Shown here: one piece after another, positions 7,279-14,234 of the stretch
Layout: each line of letters opens with the position of its first letter
How positions within the stretch are numbered: the stretch's first letter is position 1
DNA from: Promethearchaeota archaeon
GTDB lineage: Archaea > Asgardarchaeota > Lokiarchaeia > Sigynarchaeales > SOKP01
DNA: 14,544 nt
NCBI GenBank assembly: GCA_030605085.1
Contig: JAUWBH010000157.1
Location: 1-14,544 of the forward strand
Direction of reading: 5' to 3'
The notes under the pieces: generated by a model
Told to the model about the DNA's origin: nothing
The model's database searches: none
Seen by the model: only the letters and a program-made list of their open reading frames with translations
Position numbers and translations under genes: made by a program

Positions 7279-7409
7279 TCGCAAAAAAGTGGCTTTCAAT
7301 CGTAGTTTTTTCTATAATTTTTTCGCACAATAGATACCGCAGATCGCACGACATAAATCTATTAGGTATAGAAATATTATAAAGTAAGTAATTAATACAA
7401 GAATAAACA

Positions 7410-7448
7410 AAAAAAATAAAAAGATTTAAAACTAGAATTTACTCAATT
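7410..7448 (+). repeat. Right terminal inverted repeat of the insertion sequence
   Basis: Exact reverse complement of 5599-5637. It ends ACTCAATT and is followed directly by GATATTTAAATTC, which leads into the stop codon of the DUF4332 gene (TAA at 7454-7456 on the minus strand). Confidence 0.9.
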
Positions 7449-7453
7449 GATAT

Positions 7454-9643
7454 TTAAATTCTTGATTTAGCGTTGCCGATCCATTCTTTCAATTGTCTTT
7501 TTGTTGGCATTTTTTTAACAAGTTTTTGTAACTCCTTTTGTCCAGTCATCTTATTATATAATTTTTCTAATTCAGATTTAGCTAAACCATCTAAATCCTT
7601 AATTCCTAATTTCAATAATAATTCAGAATATTCCTCCCCAATACCTTTTAAACTCATTAATTCTGCCATATTTACCCATTTCTGTATCGATTTTCTACTT
7701 ATCCCAATTTCTTTGGAAAATTCAGCTAACTTTAAATCTGAAGAACAACGATTTAAAAGGTCATTTGTGGTTAAAATCCCTGATTTAGAAAGATGCATTG
7801 TATAATAATTACCAATCCCTTCGATTTCGTTTATCATATAATTTGTAACTTCTTTACTTTTCTCAACTCTCTTATAATATTCTTTTGGACTAGTTAATCC
7901 TACTCTCATAAGTTCCAATTCCGCATCAAATGTAGAAAGCGACTTAATCTTATCCATCTTTTGTATCAAATTAAGGGGTTGTAAAGATTGATCTAATATG
8001 GAATAGTATAGCTTTTCGAAATCGTTTGATATACTTCTTTTCAAATCTTCAGGTTTTAACTTTTTTGCAATCTTTTCAATCTTCTTAACGGTAGTATTAT
8101 TATACCCTCGATTTATTAATTCATCTTTGTATTGCTTTGGTAATCCCTTCTCGTTTAGTTCTTTAATAGCGCTATTGATAGCATCCTCTTTATATAAGAT
8201 TTTTGATTTCTTTTCAGATTTTTTTATTTTATTTAGCGATTTATTCAACTCGATTAAATTTTCAACTAACTCGTTATTTAATTTATTCGCATGCTCTCTC
8301 TGCATATTAAGTGCTTTTTTATTATTCTTTTTTAACGAACTCATGAACCTATTGTAAGTTGTATTTAACGAAGTTTGGAGCGCATTAATTTTACCGTATG
8401 TTTCACCAAATTGTTTTACCTGTAAAGACATCATTCCTTTTACCTGATATTCTTCAACTATTGCCTTATAATCATAAACTTTATTAAAATCATTATCAAA
8501 TTCAATTGGATCTTTTGCTTCTACTCCTTGCCAGATTGCGATTCCCATAGCAATTGCAGCACAGACTGTAAGTTCCACAGCGATGACTATACATGGAACG
8601 CAAGTAAAAGCACCTGCAATATAAAGCCCAGCAGCAATAGCTGTGTAGGTAATGAAGATCCCCCATTCATACGTAGCTATTCCAGCACAATCCTTTTTAT
8701 ATTCAGAGACTGATACGGTCTTAGTTAGAGTCAGAATAGGATATGTATAATTTACGGGTTCTACTTCACCATTCCTGATAATATTGATCAATTTAAATTC
8801 AACATGATATTTAAACTCCCGGCTATACGGACCTATTGAAGCAAACCACAATGGAGGTTCATCGTACCATTTCCAGATTTTGAGAATTTCATCCGATGTA
8901 AATTTATGGGTTCCTTGAGGTACCTGATCCGAGGGTTGAGGTCCCTCAACTGCTCTATTTAAGGCTTTGTTAGACTGAATTCCCTTATCATCTTCTTCAG
9001 TACATATAAGTTCATATTCTATGAACGCATCCATCTGATTATTTACCTGAGCTTTTATATGATAATATTCCATCCAACCACCTGATGTATAATTAGCATC
9101 GAAAGAAACTAATACAATATCATCCACAGTAAGTTTTACAATTATATCCTTTTGTTCAGATAATGTTTCTATATGATCCCCTAATCCATAGGTTACCCTA
9201 CTTGCTTTTTTCCATTCATATTGTTCTAATTTGGTTTCAAAGTTAAATTTTAAAGTAATTTCTTCCCCGCTTTTTATGTTTTCTATTGGAATAACATAAT
9301 CTAAGACATCGCTTGAATGATCATATTTATAGAAAGTATCTCTAATTTCCTCTGTATGATAATCTTCTTCAATAACACTAATTACATTGTCTTCACTATC
9401 CGAAACGGTAACCTTAAAAAAGGGATGATCTAAATCCATAGTAGCTTCTCTGTAATCAATGGGAACTCTGAATACCAAATCATCAAATAAATACTTAAAA
9501 TGGTAGATCAAATTGTTATTTTTTACTTCATAAGCAGTATCATTTGGATCAATTTCAATCTTTACAAATGGGTTTTCAAGACGTCCTTCTACAGAGGGTT
9601 CACCACTACAAATCATTTTTGCAATTATTATTGGATTTTTCAT
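7454..9643 (-). CDS. Beta-rich / membrane-hairpin / coiled-coil / DUF4332 protein
   Basis: 729 residues from ATG 9643, with GAGGTG five bases upstream. Domain order: residues 1-310 are beta-rich with no known motif. Residues 322-372 are strongly hydrophobic, long enough for a two-helix membrane hairpin, and hold C348-VP-C351 and C361. Residues 400-480 are a Lys/Asn/Glu-rich coiled coil. Residues 607-726 match DUF4332, a pair of helix-hairpin-helix units: IEGIGNYYTMHLSKSGILTT, then a WVNMAELMSLKGIGEEYSELL stretch and LPxxxQLxEWI-like KMPTKRQLKEWIG. The buried hairpin, the absence of a signal peptide and the large soluble flanks recall pore-forming or membrane-inserting proteins, but that is inference. 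DUF4332 has no settled function; HhH units usually bind DNA or mediate contacts. The next gene in this direction beyond the insertion sequence is the duplicated-domain protein. Confidence 0.85.
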   Translation of the reverse strand: MKNPIIIAKMICSGEPSVEGRLENPFVKIEIDPNDTAYEVKNNNLIYHFKYLFDDLVFRVPIDYREATMDLDHPFFKVTVSDSEDNVISVIEEDYHTEEIRDTFYKYDHSSDVLDYVIPIENIKSGEEITLKFNFETKLEQYEWKKASRVTYGLGDHIETLSEQKDIIVKLTVDDIVLVSFDANYTSGGWMEYYHIKAQVNNQMDAFIEYELICTEEDDKGIQSNKALNRAVEGPQPSDQVPQGTHKFTSDEILKIWKWYDEPPLWFASIGPYSREFKYHVEFKLINIIRNGEVEPVNYTYPILTLTKTVSVSEYKKDCAGIATYEWGIFITYTAIAAGLYIAGAFTCVPCIVIAVELTVCAAIAMGIAIWQGVEAKDPIEFDNDFNKVYDYKAIVEEYQVKGMMSLQVKQFGETYGKINALQTSLNTTYNRFMSSLKKNNKKALNMQREHANKLNNELVENLIELNKSLNKIKKSEKKSKILYKEDAINSAIKELNEKGLPKQYKDELINRGYNNTTVKKIEKIAKKLKPEDLKRSISNDFEKLYYSILDQSLQPLNLIQKMDKIKSLSTFDAELELMRVGLTSPKEYYKRVEKSKEVTNYMINEIEGIGNYYTMHLSKSGILTTNDLLNRCSSDLKLAEFSKEIGISRKSIQKWVNMAELMSLKGIGEEYSELLLKLGIKDLDGLAKSELEKLYNKMTGQKELQKLVKKMPTKRQLKEWIGNAKSRI

Positions 9644-9680
9644 AATTTCACCTCTTTGAATAATTTATAGTAACTAAATT
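9644..9680 (-). promoter_or_regulatory. Ribosome-binding leader shared with the gene starting at 5204
   Basis: Read on the minus strand the leader ends AAATTATTCAAAGAGGTGAAATT before ATG. The gene starting at 5204-5210 has GAATTATTTAAGAGGTGAATG in the same place. An AAATTT-AG-T stretch precedes both. GAGGTGA is a strong Shine-Dalgarno match. The resemblance suggests common origin or common control of the two large genes. Confidence 0.5.
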
Positions 9681-9753
9681 TAAGATACGATCTTTTTTAA
9701 CATTTTTGTATAATGGTATAAAGAGGAAAAGGACTTGAAAATAGGATCTTTAA

Positions 9754-9846
9754 GCTACAAGAGATTTTATTGATCCAGACTACATTCCTCAAATTACTTA
9801 TTCTATAGTTCATGCTGTTGGCTTCGGTGGAAGCGAATTTAGCTAA
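9754..9846 (+). pseudogene. Detached 5' coding segment of the PLD-like gene
   Basis: An open frame between two stops (TAA 9751-9753, TAA 9844-9846) reads ATRDFIDPDYIPQITYS, then IVHAVGFGGSEFS. It is protein-like and has no start codon. Dropping the single T at about 9844 joins it smoothly to the frame of the downstream gene as GGSEFS-NHIFWVTPFIG. That gene therefore once began further upstream and has suffered a one-base insertion here, plus further damage above 9751. Confidence 0.5.
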
Positions 9847-10531
9847 CCATATATTTTGGGTTACACCTTTCATAGGATATAAGAATGTGTATATTAATAC
9901 TCATCAATTTGACTGGGAATGGTTAACAGATCATTTTGAATTATTTAAAGCAACAATTATTACTAGAAGGAGTACAAAACGCCTTATATCGAAGTTATTT
10001 ATGGAATTACTTAAGGATGAAAATGATCAAATAAATTTGGAATATCTTTTTGATAAGTATGGATTTGAAGAAATTGCTAATCCATTTTTCACGGAACATA
10101 ATATGCTTACATACCAACATTTCCACGCTAAGTTTTATGCTGCAATATTTCCTCAACTGAATAAAGCAGAAGTCGTTGAAACTTCATTTAATATTCTTAA
10201 AGCAAGAGAAGATTATTACGAAAATATTTCTATGAGGGATTATCCATTAGAATATTTTGAAAAAAATTTTATAGAGCCTTTAGGATTCAATTTATCTGAA
10301 ATCAAAGTCCTTCCCGAATCAATTTTAAAATATCCAAAACAGAAAATAAAAAAAATAATTGACAGTAATGGAGATGAAGTATATGAGTTACATCCTATTC
10401 AAGCATTTGTTATAATAAAACAAGGTGGAAGTTTTAAAAGACACATAGATTATTGTTTCGTTTCAAAATGGGAATTTCTTCTTAATTATCTACCATCCGT
10501 TCCTTCAGTTAATACTTCTATATTCAGATGA
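9812..10531 (+). CDS. Phospholipase D-like (HKD) protein with a damaged N-terminus
   Basis: 239 residues as read from ATG 9812. That ATG lies one codon after an in-frame TAG, has no ribosome site and is probably not the native start, because better sequence lies in another frame just upstream (9754-9846). The core is a single HKD half: strand HIFWVTPFIG (12-22), H105-A-K107 in FHAKFYAAIF, then VVETSFNILKA (121-131) giving TS-x-N in place of GS-x-N, and YYEN (135-138). The usual Asp after HxK is not obvious. Single-HKD proteins work as dimers that cleave phosphodiester bonds, often as nucleases. The C-terminal 80 residues are unassigned. The gene is divergent from the DUF4332 gene. A decayed or partly active PLD-like nuclease is the best reading. 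Confidence 0.6.
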   Translation: MLLASVEANLANHIFWVTPFIGYKNVYINTHQFDWEWLTDHFELFKATIITRRSTKRLISKLFMELLKDENDQINLEYLFDKYGFEEIANPFFTEHNMLTYQHFHAKFYAAIFPQLNKAEVVETSFNILKAREDYYENISMRDYPLEYFEKNFIEPLGFNLSEIKVLPESILKYPKQKIKKIIDSNGDEVYELHPIQAFVIIKQGGSFKRHIDYCFVSKWEFLLNYLPSVPSVNTSIFR

Positions 10532-10583
10532 AAAATATAGAATGATAAGATATAGATTACGGAGGGAATGATATCTTGTAAAA

Positions 10584-10739
10584 TTAATTTTCAAGTAGCT
10601 CGTTTAATAAATCTTCTAAATAACCCTCACTAAACGATTCTTGTAAAGCTTCTATTTCTGAATCTGACAGCTTATCAAGAAAAAATTTAATTATTTCTAG
10701 ACTTAATTGAACTTTCATTTCTAATTTTTCTAAGGTCAT
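10584..10739 (-). CDS. Small acidic helical protein
   Basis: The minus-strand ORF opens further out (to 10778), but ATG 10739 (MTLEKLEMKV, 51 residues) or ATG 10718 (44 residues) is a better start. A TATATATT stretch at about 10743-10752 would place a transcription start close to 10718 and suggest a leaderless message. The C-terminal part (LDKLSDSEIEALQESFSEGY, then LEDLLNELLEN) is amphipathic and acidic, like a small dimerisation or antitoxin-like helix bundle. No family is recognised. It overlaps the head of the plus-strand remnant at 10734-10955 only at its 5' end. Confidence 0.45.
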   Translation of the reverse strand: MTLEKLEMKVQLSLEIIKFFLDKLSDSEIEALQESFSEGYLEDLLNELLEN

Positions 10740-10955
10740 AAAGAATATATAAGCGACTCTGAAATAAATCCTTATCACGGATATAGTTTTCTAAACTCCA
10801 ATTCACACAATTTTTCGGATTTTCCAATAATTATTTTACCTATAGAAAGAATATTTGATACAAAGAAATTTGAAAAAATGATATTCCAATGGAATTTTCA
10901 AGTATTTCAAAAAAATGGAAAATTCTTTTTATGGAGATTAGATAAAAAGATGTAA
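10734..10955 (+). pseudogene. Orphan C-terminal coding fragment, no start codon
   Basis: A frame of 73 open codons between TAA 10731-10733 and TAA 10953-10955 reads HKEYISDSEINPYHGYSFLN, then HNFSDFPIIILPIERIF and FQKNGKFFLWRLDKKM. It has no ATG, GTG or TTG near its head. The mixture of aromatic, hydrophobic and charged residues is protein-like. It looks like the tail of a gene whose 5' part was deleted. It lies about 200 bases past the PLD-like gene on the same strand and could be part of the same decayed locus. Family not recognised. Confidence 0.45.
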
Positions 10956-11119
10956 ATAAGAAGAATTATTAAGAAAAAACAAGGGAAAATCTTGATGTAA
11001 CTAGCAATAATAACTGAAGAAATTGAATATTTTATTTAAATTTGACTTGTAAATTTAATCTTACTGTGAGTTTGATGACTTTAATATCAAAAAAAATCAT
11101 CTAAGGATCTTTGTTTAGG

Positions 11120-11482
11120 ATGAAAATAATCAGAAATTATGTCAATTACATCATGAAACGATCGGTCGCAATCTTTAGGTTTGGGACGGCTGTCGAAGGC
11201 ATCTATACTATAAAGATAGTAATCCATTGTGAAGTCGACCTAGTAAACATTGCTTACGCTATTGTGGAGGACCACAAGATAAGTACCGAAGACGAATGCA
11301 ATTGTACACTTCCTGACCCTGTAGATCCAGACCCCGGAGATCCTGGACCTAAAAATGGTACTAATCCCCAAAACTACTATTATGTGCCAGTAGAATGGAC
11401 TCTCGGGTTTGCCGCCACCGTGGGACTCGTAGTTGGAGCTTTAATCGTTATAGGAATCTCTCACAGGAAAAGAAAATCTTAA
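11120..11482 (+). CDS. Short surface protein with Pro/Asp stalk and C-terminal membrane anchor
   Basis: The open frame runs from TTG 11111, but ATG 11120 (MKIIRNYVNY, 120 residues) is the likelier start. From about base 11155 composition becomes richer in C and G. The order (numbered from 11111) is a beta-like segment EGIYTIKIVIHCEVDLVNIAY (split around residues 29-50), a Cys pair (CNC), a Pro/Asp/Gly stalk PDPVDPDPGDPGPKNG (68-83), one membrane helix (about 97-116) and a basic HRKRKS tail. This is the tail end of a surface protein anchored with its C-terminus in the cytoplasm. There is no clear signal peptide, so a longer N-terminal part has probably been lost. Function unknown. Confidence 0.55.
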   Translation: MKIIRNYVNYIMKRSVAIFRFGTAVEGIYTIKIVIHCEVDLVNIAYAIVEDHKISTEDECNCTLPDPVDPDPGDPGPKNGTNPQNYYYVPVEWTLGFAATVGLVVGALIVIGISHRKRKS

Positions 11483-11685
11483 TAAACAATTAGACCCATT
11501 TTGATCAGTAAATCTTTGTGAAATACTATATTGGGCTACATTATTTTGTTTAATCCTATTTTTAGCAGCTAAAACTTTCTCTCAGTTAAGCTCTTTTTTA
11601 AAAAAATCTGTAAAGAAGCGGCGATCTATTAGTTTTAAATTTGACTTAATAATTTTAAACCAAGTTCTTCATGAGATGAATCCAG

Positions 11686-11923
11686 ATGAAAATTATAGAA
11701 ATACCAACAGAATGCAAAGATGGTAAAAAAAGATATTATCCCAACCTTGTTGGAGAAATTAAAAATTTTTATTGACGGTTCGAATAAGTCTATGCAAAAA
11801 GGGTTTTTAAGATCAATTAGCAAAAATGTGGGAATTAATCAACATAAAGAATATGTAAACAGCTGTGCAAATAAAAAAGGGGATGAGGGTTGTAATAGCA
11901 CAATACCAACTCCGATTCTTTAA
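11686..11923 (+). pseudogene. Small gene with a one-base homopolymer frameshift
   Basis: ATG 11686 opens MKIIEIPTECKDGKKRYY, then PNLVGEIKNFY, and stops at TGA 11773-11775. The next frame is open from ATG 11720 to TAA 11921-11923 and reads IDGSNKSMQKGFLRS, then NQHKEYVNSCANKKGDEGC, from just after that point. Removing one T from the five-T run at 11766-11770 joins them as GEIKNFIDGSNKS. The restored product would be about 78 residues and basic, with scattered Cys and one His near the end. I cannot name a family; the N-terminus has a transposase-leader flavour, which is only an impression. The 3' end meets the LRR gene tail-to-tail and overlaps its stop codon. Confidence 0.45.
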
Positions 11924-11939
11924 ATCGGACTTATTTTTT
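11911..11939 (+). terminator. Hairpin plus T-run over the stop codons of two convergent genes
   Basis: TCCGATT (11911-11917) pairs with AATCGGA (11923-11929) around a five-base loop, CTTTA. ACTTATTTTTT follows. The loop and right arm contain the stop codon of the LRR gene (minus strand) and of the plus-strand small gene. A seven-pair stem with a T-rich tail fits a terminator for the plus-strand transcript, and the stem could also mark the 3' end of the LRR message. Confidence 0.45.
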
Positions 11940-13971
11940 CAATTATTTTCTTAACAAATCTTTTCCCTATAGCTTTTACTCCTCTTCCAATAAGCTCTTT
12001 TTGGGTGATCGTACCTTCCTTGTAGGCGGCATAAGCGTCTTTTATCTTCTCCCAATCAGAAGCAAGGTGGTCCTTCAAATACGCTTCGAGGTCGTCCACG
12101 CTATCAAAAATAAGCTCGATCTGCGAGGTATATTCCTTGATTAACTCGATATCGCTCTTAATATCGTCCAATTTGACGCTAAAATCTCTTAACAGGTCTG
12201 TAACCTTCTCAGAGCGATCGCTCATTGCATTTATTACTAACTTCGAGCCTTCTCCTACTTTCTGTATGGCCACGGATAATGCAACGTCCTGCTTGTCGTA
12301 TAATCCTTCAGCAAACGCCTCTATCTTCACGAAGCCTTCGTCTTGAGACTTTTTCACATCTTGTAGCAAAGCAAAATTGCAATTCTTAACAATTTGCTCT
12401 ATTTTCGATTCTAAATCCGTTAAATCTAGAGAACTATCAATAACAAGTTTTTTCTCTTCCATAAAATCTACCTTGCGGTCGAATTCTCGCTTTGAGATCG
12501 ATTTAGGCGCAAGTAAATTACACACATAGCAAATCTCAAATGGATTTATCTGGATAGTCTGTTGTTTTCCTATAGGATCCGTGTAAGTGATAATTCCCTC
12601 TACCGTATCGCCTACGCAGCTATCTTGAGCGTTCAACTTAAAGGTCGGGCTTTCGAACGAGCCGGGCTTCAAATTACTTATCGCGTATCTATCAGACTGG
12701 GCAATTAAACCCCGTGGAATCGAGGTTAGCATAATCTGGATGTTTGTTATTACGAACTGCGAATTATTCTTGACTTTTACCTTGTAATAAAAAACGCTTT
12801 GGCTCCCCTCAACCTTCCAATCGCCCCCTCTTAAGACTTCAACGTCTTTAGGAGAAAACTCCCCTGAAGCTCTGGATTCTTTAAAAGGCGTCGTTTTTAC
12901 TTCGACCTTAACTTTAGGAAAGTTGGGAAATTCTTTAAAAAACCCCTCGTCTATTAAATATTTTCCGATCTTTCTTGCAGCGAAGAAATCGAGCTCTAGG
13001 TCGTTTAGCAAGTCGTATAGCGTTGGCTCCGCGAACTTCGAAACGATTTCCTCAACCTTAGGCATAAATCCCGGCACTTCGTTACTTTCGTATTCTATCG
13101 GAGAATTCAATAGTTCGAGGTATTTGTTCGCCTCCTGGATGCTAAAGTTTAAGCTCCTCACGATCTCTGCTTTACCAACCTCGGTTTGGCTACCAACCGA
13201 CAATTGCAATATTTTAAGAATCATCGAAGTATCTTCTGCTACTTTTTTTTCCGTTTCCAACCTCTCAGCTTCTTTTCTCTCTGCTTTTTTTCGACAGTAA
13301 TCGATGTATTCTTTGGGATCTTTGCCTAATTCATTAATCAAGTCTTCTGGAATCTGATTATCATCAAGATATAACGTTTGTAGATTAGCGAGGGATTCCA
13401 AGCCCTTAATATCGGTAATCTGATTACCACTAAGCCATAACGTTTGTAGATTAGCGAGGGATTCCAAGCCCTTGATCTCGGTAATCTGATTACCAATAAG
13501 ACGTAACGTTTGTAGATTAGCGAGGGATTCCAAGCCCTTGATCTCGGTAATCTGATTATTATTAAGCCATAACGTTTGTAGATTAGCGAGGGATTCCAAG
13601 CCCTTGATCTCGGTAATCTGATTACCACTAAGAAGTAACGTTTGTAGATTAGCGAGGGATTCCAAGCCCTTGATCTCGGTAATCTGATTATAACTAAGAC
13701 GTAACCCTTCCAGATTAGCGAGGGATTCCAAGCCCTTGATCTCGGTAATCTGATTACCAATAAGATGTAACGTTTGTAGATTTGCGAGGGATTCCAAGCC
13801 CTTGATCTCGGAAATCTGATTACCATTAAGACGTAACATTTGTAGATTTGCGAGGGATTCCAAGCCCTTGATCTCGGAAATGTCTTTAATATACATACTT
13901 GAAAGATGCAAATCTCCATTTGCCTCTACCTCAATCTTCTTTCCGTGTACCTTAACAAATTGCGAACCCAT
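11920..13971 (-). CDS. Leucine-rich-repeat protein with Asgard-type C-terminal module
   Basis: The frame is open to TTG 14004, but ATG 13971 (683 residues) follows AGAGGAGAG by a normal distance and is the likely start. Numbered from 14004, eight 22-residue LRRs span about 39-217. Each is EIKGLESLANLQ-L-L--NQIT, of the SDS22/internalin type. A basic coiled coil follows (232-262), then a winged-helix-like region (about 263-360), then a beta-sandwich around 387-500 (GGDWKVEGSQSVFYYKVKVK, with C463, C492 and C495) and an alpha/beta region 500-606. The last two resemble a module I associate with LRR and Roc/small-GTPase proteins of Lokiarchaeota and some methanogens. The end (608-694) is helical and basic, with no membrane helix. 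A cytoplasmic protein-binding scaffold or sensor is the likely role. Confidence 0.85.
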   Translation of the reverse strand: MGSQFVKVHGKKIEVEANGDLHLSSMYIKDISEIKGLESLANLQMLRLNGNQISEIKGLESLANLQTLHLIGNQITEIKGLESLANLEGLRLSYNQITEIKGLESLANLQTLLLSGNQITEIKGLESLANLQTLWLNNNQITEIKGLESLANLQTLRLIGNQITEIKGLESLANLQTLWLSGNQITDIKGLESLANLQTLYLDDNQIPEDLINELGKDPKEYIDYCRKKAERKEAERLETEKKVAEDTSMILKILQLSVGSQTEVGKAEIVRSLNFSIQEANKYLELLNSPIEYESNEVPGFMPKVEEIVSKFAEPTLYDLLNDLELDFFAARKIGKYLIDEGFFKEFPNFPKVKVEVKTTPFKESRASGEFSPKDVEVLRGGDWKVEGSQSVFYYKVKVKNNSQFVITNIQIMLTSIPRGLIAQSDRYAISNLKPGSFESPTFKLNAQDSCVGDTVEGIITYTDPIGKQQTIQINPFEICYVCNLLAPKSISKREFDRKVDFMEEKKLVIDSSLDLTDLESKIEQIVKNCNFALLQDVKKSQDEGFVKIEAFAEGLYDKQDVALSVAIQKVGEGSKLVINAMSDRSEKVTDLLRDFSVKLDDIKSDIELIKEYTSQIELIFDSVDDLEAYLKDHLASDWEKIKDAYAAYKEGTITQKELIGRGVKAIGKRFVKKIIEKISPI
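13381..13890 (-). repeat. Eight near-identical 66-bp tandem repeats encoding the LRRs
   Basis: Units begin near 13381, 13447, 13513, 13579, 13645, 13711, 13777 and 13843. The block AGCGAGGGATTCCAAGCCC is the same in nearly all of them (TTGCG replaces TAGCG in the last two). Differences cluster in about 10 bases per unit, the codons of the L-x-L-x-x-N surface strand. The high DNA identity, including silent positions, implies recent expansion or ongoing homogenisation. Confidence 0.9.
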
Positions 13972-14085
13972 ATTTTCTGTCTCTCCTCTTTTAATTCGCG
14001 TCAAAAGTTTAGTATTATTTGTTACGAATTTATAACTTGTTATTATTGTAATAGGAAGCGACGTAATAAAAAGTTAACAAAAAAA

Positions 14086-14180
14086 AAACGAATAAGCGAT
14101 ATTAAATTAATCGAAGACTTAGAAAGTAGTATTGAAGTTAGAGAATTAAAAATTGGAAGGACTATACATGGTTGCATAGG
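14086..14180 (+). pseudogene. Coding-like remnant ending at the direct repeat
   Basis: The plus-strand frame reads RISDIKLIEDLESSIEVREL and then KIGRTIHGCIG, up to the point where the 18-bp direct repeat begins. It has no start codon and its upstream part is the antisense of the LRR leader. The charged helix followed by a small GRTIHGC segment is protein-like. It may be the beginning of a gene cut by the repeat-bearing DNA. Weak evidence. Confidence 0.25.
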
Positions 14181-14227
14181 AGTTTTTGGTCACCTAACAA
14201 CTTGTTATTAGTTTTTGGTCACCTAAC
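14181..14227 (+). repeat. Two 18-bp direct repeats, 29-bp period
   Basis: AGTTTTTGGTCACCTAAC occurs at 14181-14198 and again, exactly, at 14210-14227, with an 11-bp spacer containing AACAACTTGTT (a short palindrome). Each unit holds GGTCACC, a near-palindrome. Only two units are present. They could be protein-binding sites, a target duplication, or two copies of a mobile-element end. They separate two opposed coding remnants. Confidence 0.7.
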
Positions 14228-14234
14228 TTCTCTT

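Larger units (their letters stand above)
5599..7448 (-). mobile_element. Complete DDE insertion sequence, about 1.85 kb
   Basis: One transposase gene (5663-7147) is bracketed by perfect 39-bp inverted repeats at 5599-5637 and 7410-7448. The outermost bases are AATT followed by GAGTAAATTCTAG. AATT is its own complement, so it may be either the last bases of the inverted repeat or a 4-bp target duplication, which would put the element at 5603-7444. The right end lies six bases past the stop codon of the DUF4332 gene. The element therefore sits between two co-directional large genes without breaking either. The intact ORF and perfect ends suggest it is young and possibly active. Confidence 0.85.

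Noticed and set aside
10568..10633. Short ORF after GGAGGGA (MISCKINFQVARLINLL)
   Set aside because: Only about 21 codons, spacing to the ribosome-site-like run is two bases, and it is antisense to the small acidic ORF.
11035..11647. 14-bp direct repeat TTTAAATTTGACTT at 11035-11048 and 11634-11647 around the surface-tail gene
   Set aside because: A match of this length in very AT-rich DNA is expected by chance in a window this size.
11505..11726. 73-codon open plus-strand frame (ends NYRNTNRMQRW)
   Set aside because: No start codon, and its second half overlaps the more convincing ATG frame at 11686; the Leu/Phe-rich first half may be chance in AT-rich DNA.
13381..13890. Diversity-generating retroelement acting on the LRR codons
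   Set aside because: Variable codons often end in T and include AAT/AGT/ATT, but TGG and CTT do not fit A-only mutation, and no reverse transcriptase or template repeat is in the window.
13338..13919. 193-codon minus-strand ORF with repeated PRSRAWNPS units
   Set aside because: It is a shadow frame of the 66-bp LRR repeats; any repeat whose length is a multiple of three keeps other frames open.
14181..14227. CRISPR array
   Set aside because: Only two 18-bp units with an 11-bp spacer; too few and too short, and no cas genes.
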